Shown here piece by piece: positions 36,358 to 49,710 of a stretch of 64,000 bases of DNA. Where the stretch lies: assembly GCA_014529385.2 (NCBI GenBank), contig CM043944.1, positions 59,074,268 through 59,138,267 on the forward strand. Direction: 5' to 3'. Position numbers and translations under genes: made by a program. This DNA comes from Adiantum capillus-veneris. Lineage: Eukaryota > Streptophyta > Polypodiopsida > Polypodiales > Pteridaceae. The notes under the pieces were generated by a model that made no database searches, had not been told where the DNA came from, and was given only the letters and a program-made list of their open reading frames with translations. Within the stretch, counting starts at the first letter, position 1. Each line of letters begins with the position of its first letter.

Positions 36358-36660
36358 TCATCTGATTTTTTGGAACATTTTGGCTCTTCTTCTCGGCTTC
36401 ATAACATGCAATAAACCTTTTGGATCATATCCTTGAAAATTATGATACTGCTCCCATACAGAATCAAGTGTCATCTCTACCGCATCATCAATCTGTTTTT
36501 TTATCTGCATGGCTTTCGCTTCCTTCTGTAGACATCCCTGAACTAATTCCATCATTTTTGGCAATTCTGCAACTGCTAGATTTTTATCAAATCCATTGGA
36601 ATTGAAATTTTTCAATAAACTGCTTCATTTGTTCTAGCATCTCCATCTTAACCTCCCACC
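36358..36660 (-). pseudogene. Possible gag start of the minus-strand LTR element
   Basis: An ATG at about 36646 (MEMLEQMKQFIE) lies just inside the primer site. After a frameshift near 36610 the frame continues as a charged, helix-prone stretch (LPKMMELVQGCLQKEAKAMQ, VWEQYHNFQGYD) to a TGA at 36358. There is no zinc knuckle. The position fits a gag N-terminus; the sequence alone does not prove it. Confidence 0.35.
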
Positions 36661-36667
36661 CCGGATT

Positions 36668-36687
36668 GTTTCACGTCGGGTTCACCA
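36668..36687 (-). other. Primer-binding site of a minus-strand LTR element
   Basis: On the minus strand it reads TGGTGAACCCGACGTGAAAC. The complement ends in CCA. It is separated by four bases from the LTR-like TGTCGGGGG edge at 36692. Confidence 0.65.
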
Positions 36688-36691
36688 AAGA

Positions 36692-37045
<354 letters not shown>

Positions 37046-37485
37046 GTATTCAAGTTTAAATTGATGATGACGATGCAAATATCCGCCGTGTTGGTCTTCC
37101 TTCTTTGATTGCCTTCAATTGTTGTCCACCTGCTTTACGATCTTCACTCTCCTCTTCTTGCTTTAATTTCCCTTAAGAGCTTAGCATCTTTCTCCCTACG
37201 GTGTTCCCTGACTGACTAATCATGTCCTTGGTGCTTTCTCTTTCCCCGCTTGAGAGAGAGAAAGAAAGTTTCCCTGGTTAATCTCCTCTTCCTTCTCTAG
37301 GTCGAGAGATCCTTGCATAACAATTTCCCGTAAAGGATTCTTCCAAGCTCGCCAATAGCTTAAGCTTCCATAACTCTTGTTATCCTTCTCACATGTAACA
37401 TGATCTCTTCAATCAAGGCTCGACCTTGCTTCTGATCTGAGAGAGAAACCTGCTTCGTTCCTCCTTCCTTCTTCCTTGCTCAAGC

Positions 37486-37520
<35 letters not shown>

Positions 37521-38268
37521 GATTTCCCTTCCTTGAGCTTCAAGATCTAGAGAGAAAGCGATCTCCCCTTGCCCCTCTTGTTTGACTCCTTCTTGGTTAG
37601 GTCCGAGAGCGAGAGGAAACGAGGCCTTGCTTGTCTCCGAGAGCAAGAGAAAAAGAACCTCCGTAAGCTTCGAGAGCTAGAGAGAAATCCCTCCTACTTA
37701 CCTGCTTCCTTGAATGTTGAAAGCGAGAGATTTCAAGCCCCTTCTTCTTCTTCTTAAGCTATTCCCCGCCTTCTCCTTCCCTCATCTCCGGTTTGCTTCA
37801 TCTCCTTTAAGCTTCTCAAGGGCTGAGAGAGAGAGAGCTTTCAATCTCCCCCAAGCTCAACTCCGTCCTCCTCTCGTTCTTGCCCTTTTCTCCTCTTCTC
37901 GTAACCCCTTCCTTCTTGCCTCATGCCCCCTTCCTATGCTTTTAAAAAACCACTTCTTTAAAATACCCCCCCTCCCCCCAAAAGCAACGATGGCGTCGTC
38001 GTTGCTAGGACCGTGGGAAGCAAAAGTGATGATGTGGCATGGCAAGTTGAGACCACGCCAAAATATCCAGGAGCAATACCGAACAGGGCGCCAAGATATT
38101 CTAGGCATCTTTCGATTCATGCTCGCCGCTGCCGGAGCTCTATCTGAGACGCTATGAGCTCTCCTTTATCCTTTCTCGCCGCCTGCTGCTGCTCTCACCA
38201 TTTTTTTCTTATTTCCTCCTTCATTTCCACACTAAAGCCCCTATTTTTGCTATTGGGCGGCCATTAGC
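37046..38268. other. CT/GA-rich non-coding stretch
   Basis: Contains many short GAGAGA or CTTCCTT tracts, a (GA)n at 37489-37519 and repeated phrases such as GCTTCGAGAGC-AGAGAGAAA. The 147-codon plus frame at 37714-38157 is low-complexity for most of its length and has no domain, so no gene is called. Confidence 0.5.
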
Positions 38269-38383
38269 TTAAAATAAAAAACACTTGGGCGACCATTTGG
38301 CATATTTTGGGCAGCCATTATTATCTGGGCCCTTGGGCACCGCACTTGGGCACCACGAAGAATCCCAATCTCCGAGCGAGCAA

Positions 38384-39600
38384 ATCCGAGCGAGCACTAA
38401 ACCGAGCAAACAAATACAAAGACATTGAAAACATTTAGACACATATTTGTTGATGACCAATAGTTTCCAAAGAAAACCCAAAGGATTCATATAGCGAGCA
38501 AATCCGAGTGAGCACTAAATCGAGCAAAGACATTGAAAATATTTAGACACATATTTGTTGATGACCAATAGTTTCCAAGGAAATAAATTGGTAGTTTATA
38601 GTGCCTCTGACGAGGTAAACCCATATGATTTAGAACTATGCTGTCGTATAAGGTAAAGCCAATATATTCAGAACCATGAACTCTCTTACCACGGTTGTTG
38701 GTAGTGAATGCAAAGACAATGTAGACATTCAAACACAGTGCTATTGATGACCTATAATTTTTAAGAAAATATAGTTGAGAGCATACTAATAACTGAACTC
38801 AGGCAATTCCTTACACGCAATTCCTTACCAGGTAAAGCCAAAAGATGCAAAAATTGTCAACTCCTAGGATAGAAGCTGATAGTAAATCCAAATGCCAACA
38901 AAAAACGACCACAATATACTAAATACATGGAAAGTTTATGTGTTCGAAGCCTTATATGTTCCACGTATCCCAAAAATTCAAAATTGCAACCTAAAAACTC
39001 CTAAGATGGTGATTGATAGTTAACGTAAATGCCCACAAAAACTACAGCAACAAACAAATCTGAGTGAGCACTAAATCGAGCAAAGACATTGAAAACATTT
39101 AAACACATATTTGTTGATGACCAGTAGTTTCCAAGGAAATAAATTAATAGTTTACCGTGCCTCTTACGAGGTAAACCCATATGATTTAGAACTGTGTTGT
39201 CGTACAAGGTAAAGCCAATATATTCAAAACCATGAACTCCCTTACCACGATTTTTGGTAAGGAATGCAAAAACAGTGTAGACATTTAAACACATTGCTAT
39301 TGACGACCTATAATTTTTAACAAAATATAGTCGAGAGCATACTAAGGAACTGAACTCACGCAATTGCTTACAAGGTAAAGCCAAAAGATGCAAAAATTAT
39401 CAACTCCTAGGATAGAAGCTGGTAGTAAATCCAAATGCCAACAAAAAACGACAACAATATATTAAATACATGGAAAGTTTATGTGTTTGAAGCCTTACGT
39501 TTGACATTTCCCAAAAATTTCAAAATTGCAACCTAAAAACTCCTAGGATGGTGATTGATAGTTAACGTAAATGCCCACAAAAATACTGCAACAGTGTGCA
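38384..39600. repeat. 559-bp tandem duplication plus partial third copy
   Basis: GAGTGAGCACTAAATCGAGC occurs at about 38501 and 39060, and a shorter variant at about 38391. Between them the order of phrases (ACGAGGTAAACCCATATGATT, CTATAATTTTTAA, AACTCCTAGGATAGAAGCTG) is repeated with about 10 percent difference by eye. No gene; frames of 80-130 codons on the minus strand are copies of one another. Confidence 0.8.
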
Positions 39601-39634
39601 GTATATAATTTGAACATCATGTTGTGTAAGTATC

Positions 39635-42375
39635 CTAAGGACGCACAGCTGCCCTAGTTCCCCCCAGAGCCTGAAAAATTTCTACCTTGGATAAAGCAGC
39701 CTGGTGCATGAACTCATGGGCATGTGAGTCTAACCCAAGAATATGAAGAAATACATAGTACATGTGTTTGCACGGCACGTAGGTCTATTTTTTTTATTCT
39801 CTCTTTTGGAAGTCCTCGCATGTGCATCGTGGAAAATCAAAGATTGTCACTGAGTATGTTATCCCCTTTGCCTTGGACCCCTCTATACTGACATAGAAAA
39901 CATGTGTTTCATTGCACACAATAATCACTTCTTTCACCAATTTTGCTTCAAGTGTACTCCCCAAAGCAATCCTTGTATGAAAATCTTTTGTCACCTTTGA
40001 TCTCCACTTAACAATCTTCCCATCCCTATACCTAGGACGGAAGGCACTGGGAACACTATTTCTTGATCGCAAACCACTACCTAAATTGGTAGCTTTTGTT
40101 GTTGATTGAAGGACAAATCCATTTGCTTGCAAGTGCTCCACCTCAACTGGCAACAATTGTGTTCCCTGCGCTACAGGCCAAACACCTGGTGCTGGCCCTG
40201 AAGCCCCTACAATCATTTCATAGTATCCACCATGTATGCATGTTATTGGAGTTGAAAAACCACACAAAACCTTCCACTAAACCACCTGGATTTGAACCAG
40301 AGGCAGGATACTTTCTGCGTCCCCAAAAGCATGGAGTAGCAGTTCCACGTGTGACATCGTCATTCCCTTCATTGATGTATCGTGCACATCTAACACTCTG
40401 ATTATCAACCATTCCAAAGCAAGTCATCTTTCAACAAGGCTCAGTTCTTCTTATAGCCCAAAGTGTCTTTGGAACATTAACCTCGTGCCAATATTTTCCA
40501 ACTCCACAACTAGTCTCTGGATGCACATCTAGCCCTACAACTGGCTCTGTAACTGTCACAAATTCTGGTCTATGACTGTCTTCATCAAGCAGCTCATCTA
40601 CATCAACAAATGTTGGTCGCTTCTTCTTAACACTCTTCTCTCGCAAGGGAGCTCTATTCATTTCAGGGCTTTGAAAACCCATCTCAGACATTGAAGAGTG
40701 TGTCAAGTCAATGAGGGATTTGGAAGCTGATGTTTTTGATGATCGGCCCAAAAATCGCTTTGCGAGATCATTGATCCCAGGACCAGTAGCAGACCTAATA
40801 CCTTTTAGATAGGCATTGTATTTGACGCTTTGTAGAACTGCCATTGCCATGTCTACATCAACTGCCTCATACAAGCTAATTTTCTCTTTGTAACCAATAG
40901 ATGCATGCATGCTTGCATGCTTAACCTCAGACAAGTTTGTTGTGGGCACAAAAATTACAAACTCATCCTGTGTTACAAATCTCCCTCCCCAATGTTGTAC
41001 TCTTACATCCCACCAAGCCATCCAAGTCTCTAAACAAGCCATCTCTCCATCGACAACATGCCCTGCCTTCCAAAATTGGCGTAGATCTTCTTTACAAATG
41101 TCTGCTTGATTCTCAGATGGTGCACTCCGCCATTTTCGGCACAAGATTTTGTGATCCTCTTGTGAAGATGGACGGATACATTTCACTGCATGTCGAATCA
41201 TGGACTGCTCCCAATGAAAGCCACATGATCGTTCTTTGGAAGGTATTTTTGTTTTTGCCCCACCAAAGTAAACAGTCCGAACAGCAATCCAATTTGCATT
41301 TGCTTCATCTGCCATAAACCCTCTGGATTCTGGCTTTTCATACCCTTGATCTTGCACCACTTTATTTAACATTTTCCTAAACTCTATTTGAGCAAATTTA
41401 TTTTCAACAGTGAATTCACAGGTGGCAATTGTCATTAATTCACGCACAAATGGGTCGTAGACATGAGCAGACATTGTTGGCCACCCTTGAACACGATGCA
41501 CATGATCAAAGTGAACCCACATTTTCTCTAAAGTTCCTCCTAGACGCATCTTATTCACCAAGTCAACTCCACTCCCTTGACCTATGATTGACATTTTGAA
41601 CACATGGGGCTGCTTTGAACCTCCAAGCTGTCCAGGAAAAAGTACACTATGAATGAAATGATACCTACACCTGCTCTTGAGGTCTAGGACAGCTTCCAAA
41701 CCTTTTGCACTGAAATGCTTTGACCTCTTGGCAATCTCTAAGCTCCTCTCTATTCTTCGCTTTTTAGATAGAGGAGTAATGGTATCAAGAAATTTTGAAA
41801 ACTCTCCATCTTCAATAGAGTCATTTTTTCCAGCAGTTTCCATCACTAGCTTATCTAATATCACGTCTTGGGTAGCAACACGTTATAATTGCTTGGCAGT
41901 TGTGAAAGGATCTTCATTTTCTTTAGTTTGCAGAAGCGAATCTATCATTTGCTCAGCAGAACTATTCTTTCCCTGAACACATGGGTGCTTATGCTCTCCC
42001 ATATGAATAGCACATCGAGTAACTCTTTGCTTATCTTTTGGAAAACAGTAATAAATAACAGCAAGACATGTTGCAACACAAAAAGGCATTTGATTGCAAT
42101 GGACACAAACCACTGTCCCCAACTCAGGTGTCAATATTCCAATGGAAATAACTTTAGAGAGATGACCACGCCATTTTGATTCATTATGAACTCTTGCTCG
42201 CAAATAGAAAGGACATGCATCATTGACACAACAGAGATGACCTGAACACCTACTGAAGCGAATGGCACCAGGAAAGCAATCACTACTACAAGTGACATAT
42301 TCTGTCCACAAATGACAATCATGACGCTGCTCCATGCCAACCATTGTATTGTCGTTGCTTGTTGGTGGCAATTCA
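39635..42375 (-). pseudogene. MULE-type transposase, C-terminal part (split gene)
   Basis: This is the 3' portion of a gene whose 5' part is at 60694-61162; the chromovirus sits between them. One frame runs from 42375 to about 40270, with stops at 41883-41885 (TAA) and 40431-40433 (TGA), then shifts frame and continues past a TAA at about 39794 to a TAG at 39635. Features in order are a Cys-rich zinc-binding region (CSGHLCCVNDACPFYLRAR; VCVHCNQMPFCVATC), then RCAIHMGEHKHPC, FKMSIIGQGSGVDLV, WVHFDHVHRVQGWPTM, GFMADEANANW, a CGFHWEQSM resembling the MULE C-x2-H signature, and a SWIM finger made of RCTCEDF and VPCKHMYYVF. The D residues in the HFDHV and GFMAD motifs are candidate catalytic residues of a DDE core. 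It is a non-functional copy. Confidence 0.8.
42371..42375. other. Target site duplication, left copy
   Basis: ATTCA immediately before the chromovirus LTR. The partner is at 60694-60698. Confidence 0.95.
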
Positions 42376-44255
42376 TGTAAGGTCTCCAAACCCGCCGACA
42401 CCAAAGCGGGATGGTACCATTGACAGGTCTCTAAGCCTACTAAAGTCAAAGTCTTTAAACAAGAAAAATTCCAGGGAATTCACCCTTACCATTGGCAATG
42501 GTTTAGGTTTATAGCCCCTAGAAGAGACCTAGTCTTGTTTCGCAATGGAAACGGGACCCTGAATGAAAAAAAAAATTCCGGCCCTAAATCTTCATCCTTT
42601 AGATTAAGGTTTCCTTAGCCAACGCTTTTTTCCCTCTAACATATGTGAGGGCACAGCCGCTAGTGGATTCCTCATCCAAGTGAATAAGTTTCTAAACGTT
42701 TTAGTGCGCGGGAATGGATAGTTACCTGACTAATCAGGTCCACCCGTCCATGATTGACAACCTTAGTCAATCCCCACTTACCACCCCGCACTCACACATG
42801 ATTCTATTGTTATTTAATTACTATCACATTCTTTCCACAATTAAAATAATGGTTCCTTTTTTAACTTTTCGAACTGCATTTCCTTAAGACAACCTTTGAA
42901 AACAGCATTGAAGACATTCTTTCAGAAAACAGACATCTTTAAACTTAAGACAAGGTACTGTCATTTTAAGGTATCAGTGACCAGTACTAACTTGTCTCAA
43001 GACCACCTATACAAGGGTGAAAAACGGCACCCATTCCTTATTTATATAACCGGGGTGGAAAAGTCTTCACCCAAAGTCCGGGCGCCCATACGCCAAAACC
43101 AGTTGCCCATACAACCGGGCGGTTCCTCTAGGATAAACTTAAAGTACTATCCATAAACATAAACAAGCACGGGGTAAAGACTCCACACGTGCCGAAGTAA
43201 CCGACTCCTCCATGATGGTATCTCCATCATTACTCTTACCTAGAGTAAAAATATTTCCAAGGAATCAGAGGTGTCTTGAGACAAGCTGTCTTAAGGATGG
43301 TCAAACATTTCTTTCCTATTTCAACCAGTAATAACCCAATCATTCATTTCCTAATTACAAATATTGATCGTGGGTTTCGTGGAAGTTACCTTCCTTTTAC
43401 AGCCAGTGTCTTCCTTCCTAACCTTTCGTATGCAATGCTTAACTTAAAATGAACTTTAAAAACTATTAATGGCATAATTGAATTCCACCTGGGACTGGTC
43501 GCCCATCTGCTGCGGGGCAGGTGCCCGTAGACTCTCCTCTGTTGGCCTATGGCTAGGCCCTGCTTCATGGTCATTACTTGCTTTGTTGCATTTGTTACTA
43601 TCATCTGCAACTTCAATCAAAGGATTCCCCCGGGTTCTCTTGGGAGCCATTTCGGCAGCCGTTAGGGTTAATCAATTAGAGATTTAACTCTAATTATTTC
43701 TGCGTGTTTCTCCCTAGATGAGAGAGAAATTATCAAGGCTCCGAGTCTAACAAAATATGAAGAGAATGGTCCTATTTATAGCTTTTTCTGGGCATCTGGC
43801 AACTTTTGGCAGCTTTCCCCTAGTCCAAGCAGCCACCCAGCTTGAAAATGGCGCATTTTTTTGCCATCACTGCCCCTGGCAAGTTTCCACAGCTTCCACA
43901 CTCACCCCATACCTTCCAGAATTTTCCTGTTTGATTTTTGCAGATTTTCCATGATGAAATTTGGAATTTCCTATTTAACTCTAGAACCTTAGTGTAAAGA
44001 AGTCTTTGCTAATGATTAAAATGAAACCATCCAATTTTTGTTATTAATTAAATTTCTATGGTAATTTTCCAGGTCCCGTAACTGTTCTCGTTTTTATGGG
44101 AATCAGATTCTGAAAATTTCTAGACATAGTAAAGCTCTGCTTATAATTCCAAAAATACCAAAATTCATAGTGTTTGGAGTCCTGCAATAGTATTTTCCAT
44201 TAAGTTTTTCAAGCTTAGTACAGTTTTGAAGGTTTCGGAAACTGGAAACCTTACA
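42376..44255 (-). mobile_element. 3' LTR of the chromovirus
   Basis: 1880 bp, a near-identical copy of 58813-60693. It carries the TATA box TATAAATA (minus strand) at 43773-43780. Frames inside are duplicated in the other LTR and are not genes. Confidence 0.95.
43773..43780 (-). promoter_or_regulatory. TATA box in the 3' LTR
   Basis: TATAAATA on the minus strand, context GCTATAAATAGGACC; duplicated at 60211-60218 in the 5' LTR, where it would drive the element. Confidence 0.65.
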
Positions 44256-44256
44256 A

Positions 44257-44270
44257 TCACCCCAACTTAA
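44257..44270 (-). other. Polypurine tract of the chromovirus
   Basis: Minus-strand AAGTTGGGGTGAT directly before the 3' LTR start TGTAAGG... in minus sense. Confidence 0.6.
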
Positions 44271-44290
44271 GGATTTGAGATGTCCTCATC

Positions 44291-47200
44291 TCAACCGAAA
44301 GTGGGAAAATCCTTGTGAAGGGATACTTCATCCTCCCAGGTGGCATCCTCGGTAGGGTAGTCCTTCCATTTGACCAAATATTCTTTGATAACTCTGTTTC
44401 TTAGACTCCTTTCCCTGGTGTCGAGAATACAATCTGGTTGAAGTTCAAGAATTCCTTGCTTCTGCATTACAACTTGTTCGTCATCCAGAGTATCATTTGG
44501 ATTTGGGATGTAAGGTTTTAGAAGACTGATATGGAAAACATTATGGACCTTGAGATGCTCAGGTAATTTTAGTTTATAAGCTTGATCACTGATTACTTTA
44601 ATCACTTCATACGGTCCACAATATCTGGGGCTTAGTTTTTTGTATTTTCCCAAGGATAGAGTGCTTCTTTTTGGCCGAACCCTTAGGAATACTTTATCTC
44701 CTTGTTTGAAAACTCGATCAGACCATTTTTTATCAGCATACTGTTTCTGGCGATCCTTGGCTGCCTGAATGTCTTGCCTTATGGCTTTGGTTTGGGCTTC
44801 CATTTCCTCCAACATTTTCTTTGAAGCTTCTACCCTTGTAGTAGGATCAGAAAAGTTTAGGGGTGATATACACTCATGCCCATAAAGAGCATTGAATGGT
44901 GACATCCCAATGCTTTGATGAAAGGAAGAGTTATAGGCGAATTCCACCAAAGGAAGAAATTGGATCCATTTTCGGGGTTCCCTACCACAATAGGCTCTAA
45001 GGATGTCTTCAATGACTTGGTTTGCTCTTTCTGTCTGGCCGTCTGTCTGGGAGTGATAGGATGTACTGAAACATAGCTGTGTTCCTAAGGATTCAAATAA
45101 AGCTTTCCAAAATTTTGAAGTGAATTTTGCATCTCTGTCACTGACTATTCTCTTAGGAAGCCCGTGCAATCTGAAGATCTCTTTGATAAAGAGACGGCTT
45201 ATGTCTGATGCAGTATAAGTTGTTTTTACAGGCATCAAGTGGGAGACTTTAGTCAACATATCCACTACCACCATAATGGAGTCGTAACCCCCTTGAACAG
45301 TGGGAAGTCCTGTTACAAAGTCCATGCTAATGAGTTCCCACTTCATCTAAGGAATGTCCAGAGGTTGAATTTTTCCTGGCATCATTACCCGTTCAGCCTT
45401 AATCCTTTGACAGGAAAGACATTGTCTGATGTAGCGAAGTATATCTCCTTTCATTCCTGGCCAGAAATAGCTTTTCCTTATGGCATTAAGGGTCTTTGCA
45501 TAGCCGGGATGGCCGGAAACTGGAGCATTATGTCCTTCATAAAGGATTAACTCCTTTAATGTTGGATTTTTAGGAATGTAAAGCCGATACTTATAATAGA
45601 GAAGCCCCTCTTCAAGTGAATAATCCTTGCTTTTTTCTTTGTCTTTTTTTTTTAGATCCTGTTGATTGATAACCCGTAAAAGTTTTTGATAATCCTTATC
45701 TTCCAGGGAAGCTTCTTTAATCTTGTAGAGGATTGGATTGTCAACTGTGGAAATAGCCCCAAGAAAAACCTTAGGGCTAAGAGTGTCAGCAACCACATTC
45801 TCTTTCCCCGGTTTATACTTTATCTCAAAGTCATATTCCTGTAATAGTTCAATCCATATTCTCTACCTCATGTTGAGTGTTGCTTGTGAGAAAATCCATT
45901 TTAAACTCTGATGATCGATGATCAATTGAAATTTTCCTCCTAGAAGGTAATGCCTCCAGAGTTTTAGAGCATGGATGACAGCTAGAAGTTCCAAATCATG
46001 AGTTGGATAGTTCAGCTCGTGGATTCTTAATTTTTGTGAAGTAAAGGCGACTGGTATACCTTCTTGGTTTAAGACTCCTCCTATAGCAAGACCGCTGGCA
46101 TCTGTTACTACTTCAAACTCTTGAGTGAAATCCGGAAGTTTGAGCACGGAAGCTGATGTGAGATTTTGTTTTAGTTTGAAGAAACAATCTTCCTGTTCTT
46201 TCCCCCAGGTAAGTTTGGCTGACTTTTTAAGTAATTGCGTCAAGGGAGCGGCGATAACTGCATAATCTTTGACAAAGATTCTATACCATCCTGTAATGGG
46301 CAAAAATCCCCTAATCTCGCTGACTATTTTGGGTTGTGGCCACTCTATTATATCTTTAACCTTTGCGGGGTATACTGAAATTCCTTCAGGGTTGATTATA
46401 AAACCAAGATAACTAACTTCTGATGTGGAGAACACACATTTACTCATCTTGGCATATAACTGATGTTGGTGTAGAAGATGGAGTACTTTACGTACATGGT
46501 CTTCATGATCTTTTTCATCCTTAGAATATACCAGGATATCATCAAAAAACACCAACACAAAATCATCCAGATATTCTCTGAATATATCTTGCATGAGACG
46601 ATTAAAAGTGGCTGGAGCATTTGTAAGGCCAAAGGGCATCACTATGAATTCATAATGCCCATACCGGGTGTTGAAAGAAGTTTTGTAAATATTTGCCTCC
46701 TTAATCCGGATTTGGTGGTAACCTGATCTGAGATCAATTTTTGTGAATACCTTGGCTCCATGTAACCTGTCAAGCAATTCATCGATGCGAGGAATGGGGT
46801 ACTTATTCTTTACTGATACCTGGTTAAGCCCCCTATAATCAATGCAGAGACGTAAGGATTCGTCCTTCTTCTTTTGGAATAGAACAGGTGCTCCCCAAGG
46901 TGAAATGCTAGGTCTTATGAATCCCTGCTCAATAAGTTGACGAAGCTGTTCCTTTAATTCAATAGCTTCAGGGAGGGACATTTTGTAGGGTCTTCTTGAA
47001 ATTGGTTCACTACCTCGAAAGGTTTCAATTTCGTGGTCTATATCTCTGGGAGGAGGTAAATTCGAAAGATCTTCCGGAAATATATCCGAAAATTCTTTAA
47101 GCCATTCTGGAGTTGGGTTATCCCTTGAATCATCTGCCTTGTTAAGTTTTACTACAAAGATCTGTTGCCCTTTACGTAACCCCTTCAGAAGTTGGCTAGC

Positions 47201-47671
47201 CTTGACTAAATGAGCCTTAGGTTTCCCATTTAATCCTTGTACTAATGTTTCTTCACCTAAGTGATTTTTAAAGGTTAAGTTCCCTTGAGCACAGTGAATT
47301 TTGGCTTGATTTTTGATTAGCCAATCCATTCCTAGGATACCATCATAGATTCCTACTGGAAGAGTTTGAAAATAAGATGAAGTCAGGGTTCCCCCTAGTT
47401 CAAACTCAACTTTCCCATCTGTACATTGAGATAGAACCTCTTTCCCATTTGCTAATTCTACTACTAATTTCTTGGTAGGATATTGGTTCAATTTAAGTTT
47501 TCTTAAACATTTAGGGGAGAGAAAAGAGTGTGTGCTGCCACAATCTATAAGTAGTTCAAATTGTTCACCTTCTCTGTTTGCAGTGGTTTGGATGACAGCG
47601 TACTGTTGTCGAGCTCCACGATTATCAATGGCGGCAAAAAGAGTAGCTCTTTCATTTTCCTCATCCTGCAA
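44291..47671 (-). pseudogene. pol: Chromovirus pol (protease-RT-RNase H-integrase-chromodomain) with two stops
   Basis: A single frame of about 1,126 codons, interrupted only by TAG at 45863-45865 and TAG at 45347-45349. Aspartic protease: [10 protein letters not shown] at about residues 41-50, with Cys in place of the usual Ser/Thr after the catalytic Asp, and GILGMDWL. Reverse transcriptase: [40 protein letters not shown] and FFDDILVYS as the YxDD box. RNase [14 protein letters not shown] and a C-terminal DHQSLKW. Integrase: H-x-H...YIRQCLSCQ zinc region, core Asp in SMDFVTGLP and SDRDAKF, then SQTDGQTERANQV. The last 50 residues (ILDTRERSLRNRVIKEYLVK) form a chromodomain, which in this clade steers integration into heterochromatin. 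Both stops are at positions where the family has Gln (CAG to TAG). The frame begins downstream of the inserted transposon. Confidence 0.95.
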
Positions 47672-47681
47672 GGTAGGCTCT

Positions 47682-47714
47682 CATTAGGAAAAATATGGAC
47701 TCTCCTTGGGCCTT
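47682..47714 (+). repeat. Left terminal inverted repeat
   Basis: 33 bp beginning CATTAGGAAAAAT and ending TTGGGCCTT. Mismatches to the right end are at positions 13 and 25. Confidence 0.9.
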
Positions 47715-48391
47715 TTTGATTAGTGAAGGCTTAAGGGAGAACCAATGAGAAGGCTCTTGGGATATCACCTAGAGGGGGAGGAATGGTAGGGGTGAAGCCT
47801 AATTGTCTCCCTCTTCAATGCTTGGTTCTTAGAGAGAGGTGGGAGGTAGGCTAGGGGGGGGAGGGGGGGTAAATAGGAGGAGAGAGGTGTCATAAAAGAG
47901 GGAGGGACCCCAAAAAAAAAACGCGCATGCTTAAAAACCCTAAAAATTAAAATTTTTTTAAAAGTTCCAAAGTTGACCCATTTGCCTCCAAAATTGTCCC
48001 AAAACATAAACTAACTTAAAAAGTCAATTTTTTTTCCCAAAATCCACTTTTCTCTCTCTCCCTCATTACTTTTCTCTCCCACACACTCCCTCTTCTCCCT
48101 CCTCCCATTCTCTCTCTACAGTCAAGGCAGCCATAGCCAAAAGCTTTCCACCACTCTCTTCCTCTCTCTCCATAGCTCCCCCTTCTCTCACACCTCCATC
48201 AACCCTCTACAGTCCCACACTCCATAGCCCACAGCTCCACTATCCTCTCTACCTCTCACTCCTCCCCTATTTCTCTATCTCCACTGTCAAAGCCATCATA
48301 GGCAGCTCACCTCACCCTCCCCTCAGCTCCTCATTCTCTCTCCACAGTACTCAACTCTTTCAAATCCCTTCCTAAGCCCAACTTCCCAAGC
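47715..48391. other. Left subterminal region of the transposon
   Basis: Holds a G-run block (about 47854-47871), an A run, and from 48040 a long CT-rich stretch with repeats of CATAGC-CCACAGCTCC that leads to the first gene. No TATA box is evident. Confidence 0.5.
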
Positions 48392-49710
48392 ATGTCCACG
48401 CATAGACGGCCCAAACTAGAGATAGAGGAGATTGTGTTGCACAACACAAAAGACTCAGAGGGGGTATGGATCCCACAAGTATTCAAGAAGGGTGCATGGG
48501 TCTACATGCAACCGTCACATGTTGGACCTCATCGCGTATGGTGTTGAGGCGTATTGGAACGTCATTGGAAGGACCGGCTATTGGCATTCAAAGAAACAAA
48601 GTCTAGAATGGTGGCCATCGTGCAACACGTCTACAGTGCAGTTGAGCTCCACCTCAAGAGAGCATCAACTCAATTTTCACCTCATTGTAAGTTTTCATGG
48701 TTTAGCTATCCCATGCATACGTCATGTTTACGTTTATGTGATCATTATGTTTAACTAAGGGTATTTGTAAAGATGTTTTTCCATCCAGCTTAGTTGAGGA
48801 GCAGCCGCTTAAGTGCCTCTCAGGCACGTTCATGGTTGTGCATGCTCACATTAGGGAGCTTATGTTTCCTAATGTTTCATCGAAAAAACATATCGAGCAG
48901 CGAATATTCATGTACTCCCACAAGTACATGGTGCCGAAGTCAATCCAAAGCTATGGTAGGTTAGAAGACGTGGAGACACCCTCATTGCAGAGTGCAGAAT
49001 GGCCAACTCTAGACCATTGGTCTTTGCTTTCTTTCAAGCGCAAGGTGCTTTCCAAGGGTCCCTAAGGTTTGGTAAGGCAACCAGATCGGTGGGTCTCAGT
49101 TGGCATTGTCCCATTCATTTGTTTGTGCATGCATTCCGCTCTCTGCCGATTGTAGAAACACCAACAATGTTTGTTTGCAAAGAAGTTGACATAGATGCAA
49201 TGGACACCGTTCTAGGTGTCAATTGGGGCTATGTTGACGGTTTGCATGATGGTGACCGTTATAAGTGCAATGTGTCCCCCACACAGCTTTGCCTTCGGTA
49301 TTTGAAAGCAAGGTGCACCTTGTATGCACGGTTTAGCTACGAGAGGTGGATGCACAAATGTGGCAAATGGATACCCTTGTAGCTGACAGCCAAAGAGATT
49401 CAATCCTTTGAAATTCGTGTCCGCATGCCCAATAACGAGGTGGAGGTGGTTGCAGTGAATCCGCATTGGACTCTTGCCAATCTTCGGGAACACTTTTCCA
49501 TAATGGGATTCGAGGATGTCGGTAATGCAAGTTTCAAACTAGAACAACGCAAGGTCTGCTTTGTACTTGCTTAGCTACCTTTTCTTATTTTTTGTGGGTT
49601 TTTGTATTTTGATTGCCCATTTTTTGGTTGTATAGATTGGGAGGCGGATGGAGGCCACTATGCTTGTTTACAAAGATTGGGCTACAGATGAAATCATCTT
49701 GTCTAAGTGA
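48392..49710 (+). pseudogene. Transposon accessory gene 1, with ubiquitin-like C-terminus
   Basis: Start ATG at 48392 (MSTHRRPKLEIEEIVLHNTK). Exon one is 48392-48686, with an in-frame TGA at 48545-48547. A donor GTAAGT and acceptor CAGCTTAG give an in-frame join to 48794. The frame shifts between about 49065 and 49120, meets a TAG at 49380-49382, and uses a second intron (49554-49635) before ending at TGA 49710. Visible blocks are GTFMVVHAHIRELMFP, ECP-like AEWPTLDHWSLLSF, VCKEVDIDAMDTVLGVNWGY and SYERWMHKCGKWIP. The last 75 residues (FEIRVRMPNNEVEVVAV, WTLANLREHF, FKLEQRKIGRRMEATM) have the strand-strand-helix-strand pattern and length of a ubiquitin-like fold. No conjugation-type Gly-Gly end is present. 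The fold is an inference; the rest is unrecognised. This copy is inactive. Confidence 0.6.

Noticed and set aside
37714-38157. 147-codon plus frame
   Set aside because: Most of it is CT-rich low complexity and the rest has no recognisable domain.
42896-43156. 86-codon frame also present at 59331
   Set aside because: It is duplicated because it lies in the LTR; no coding signature.
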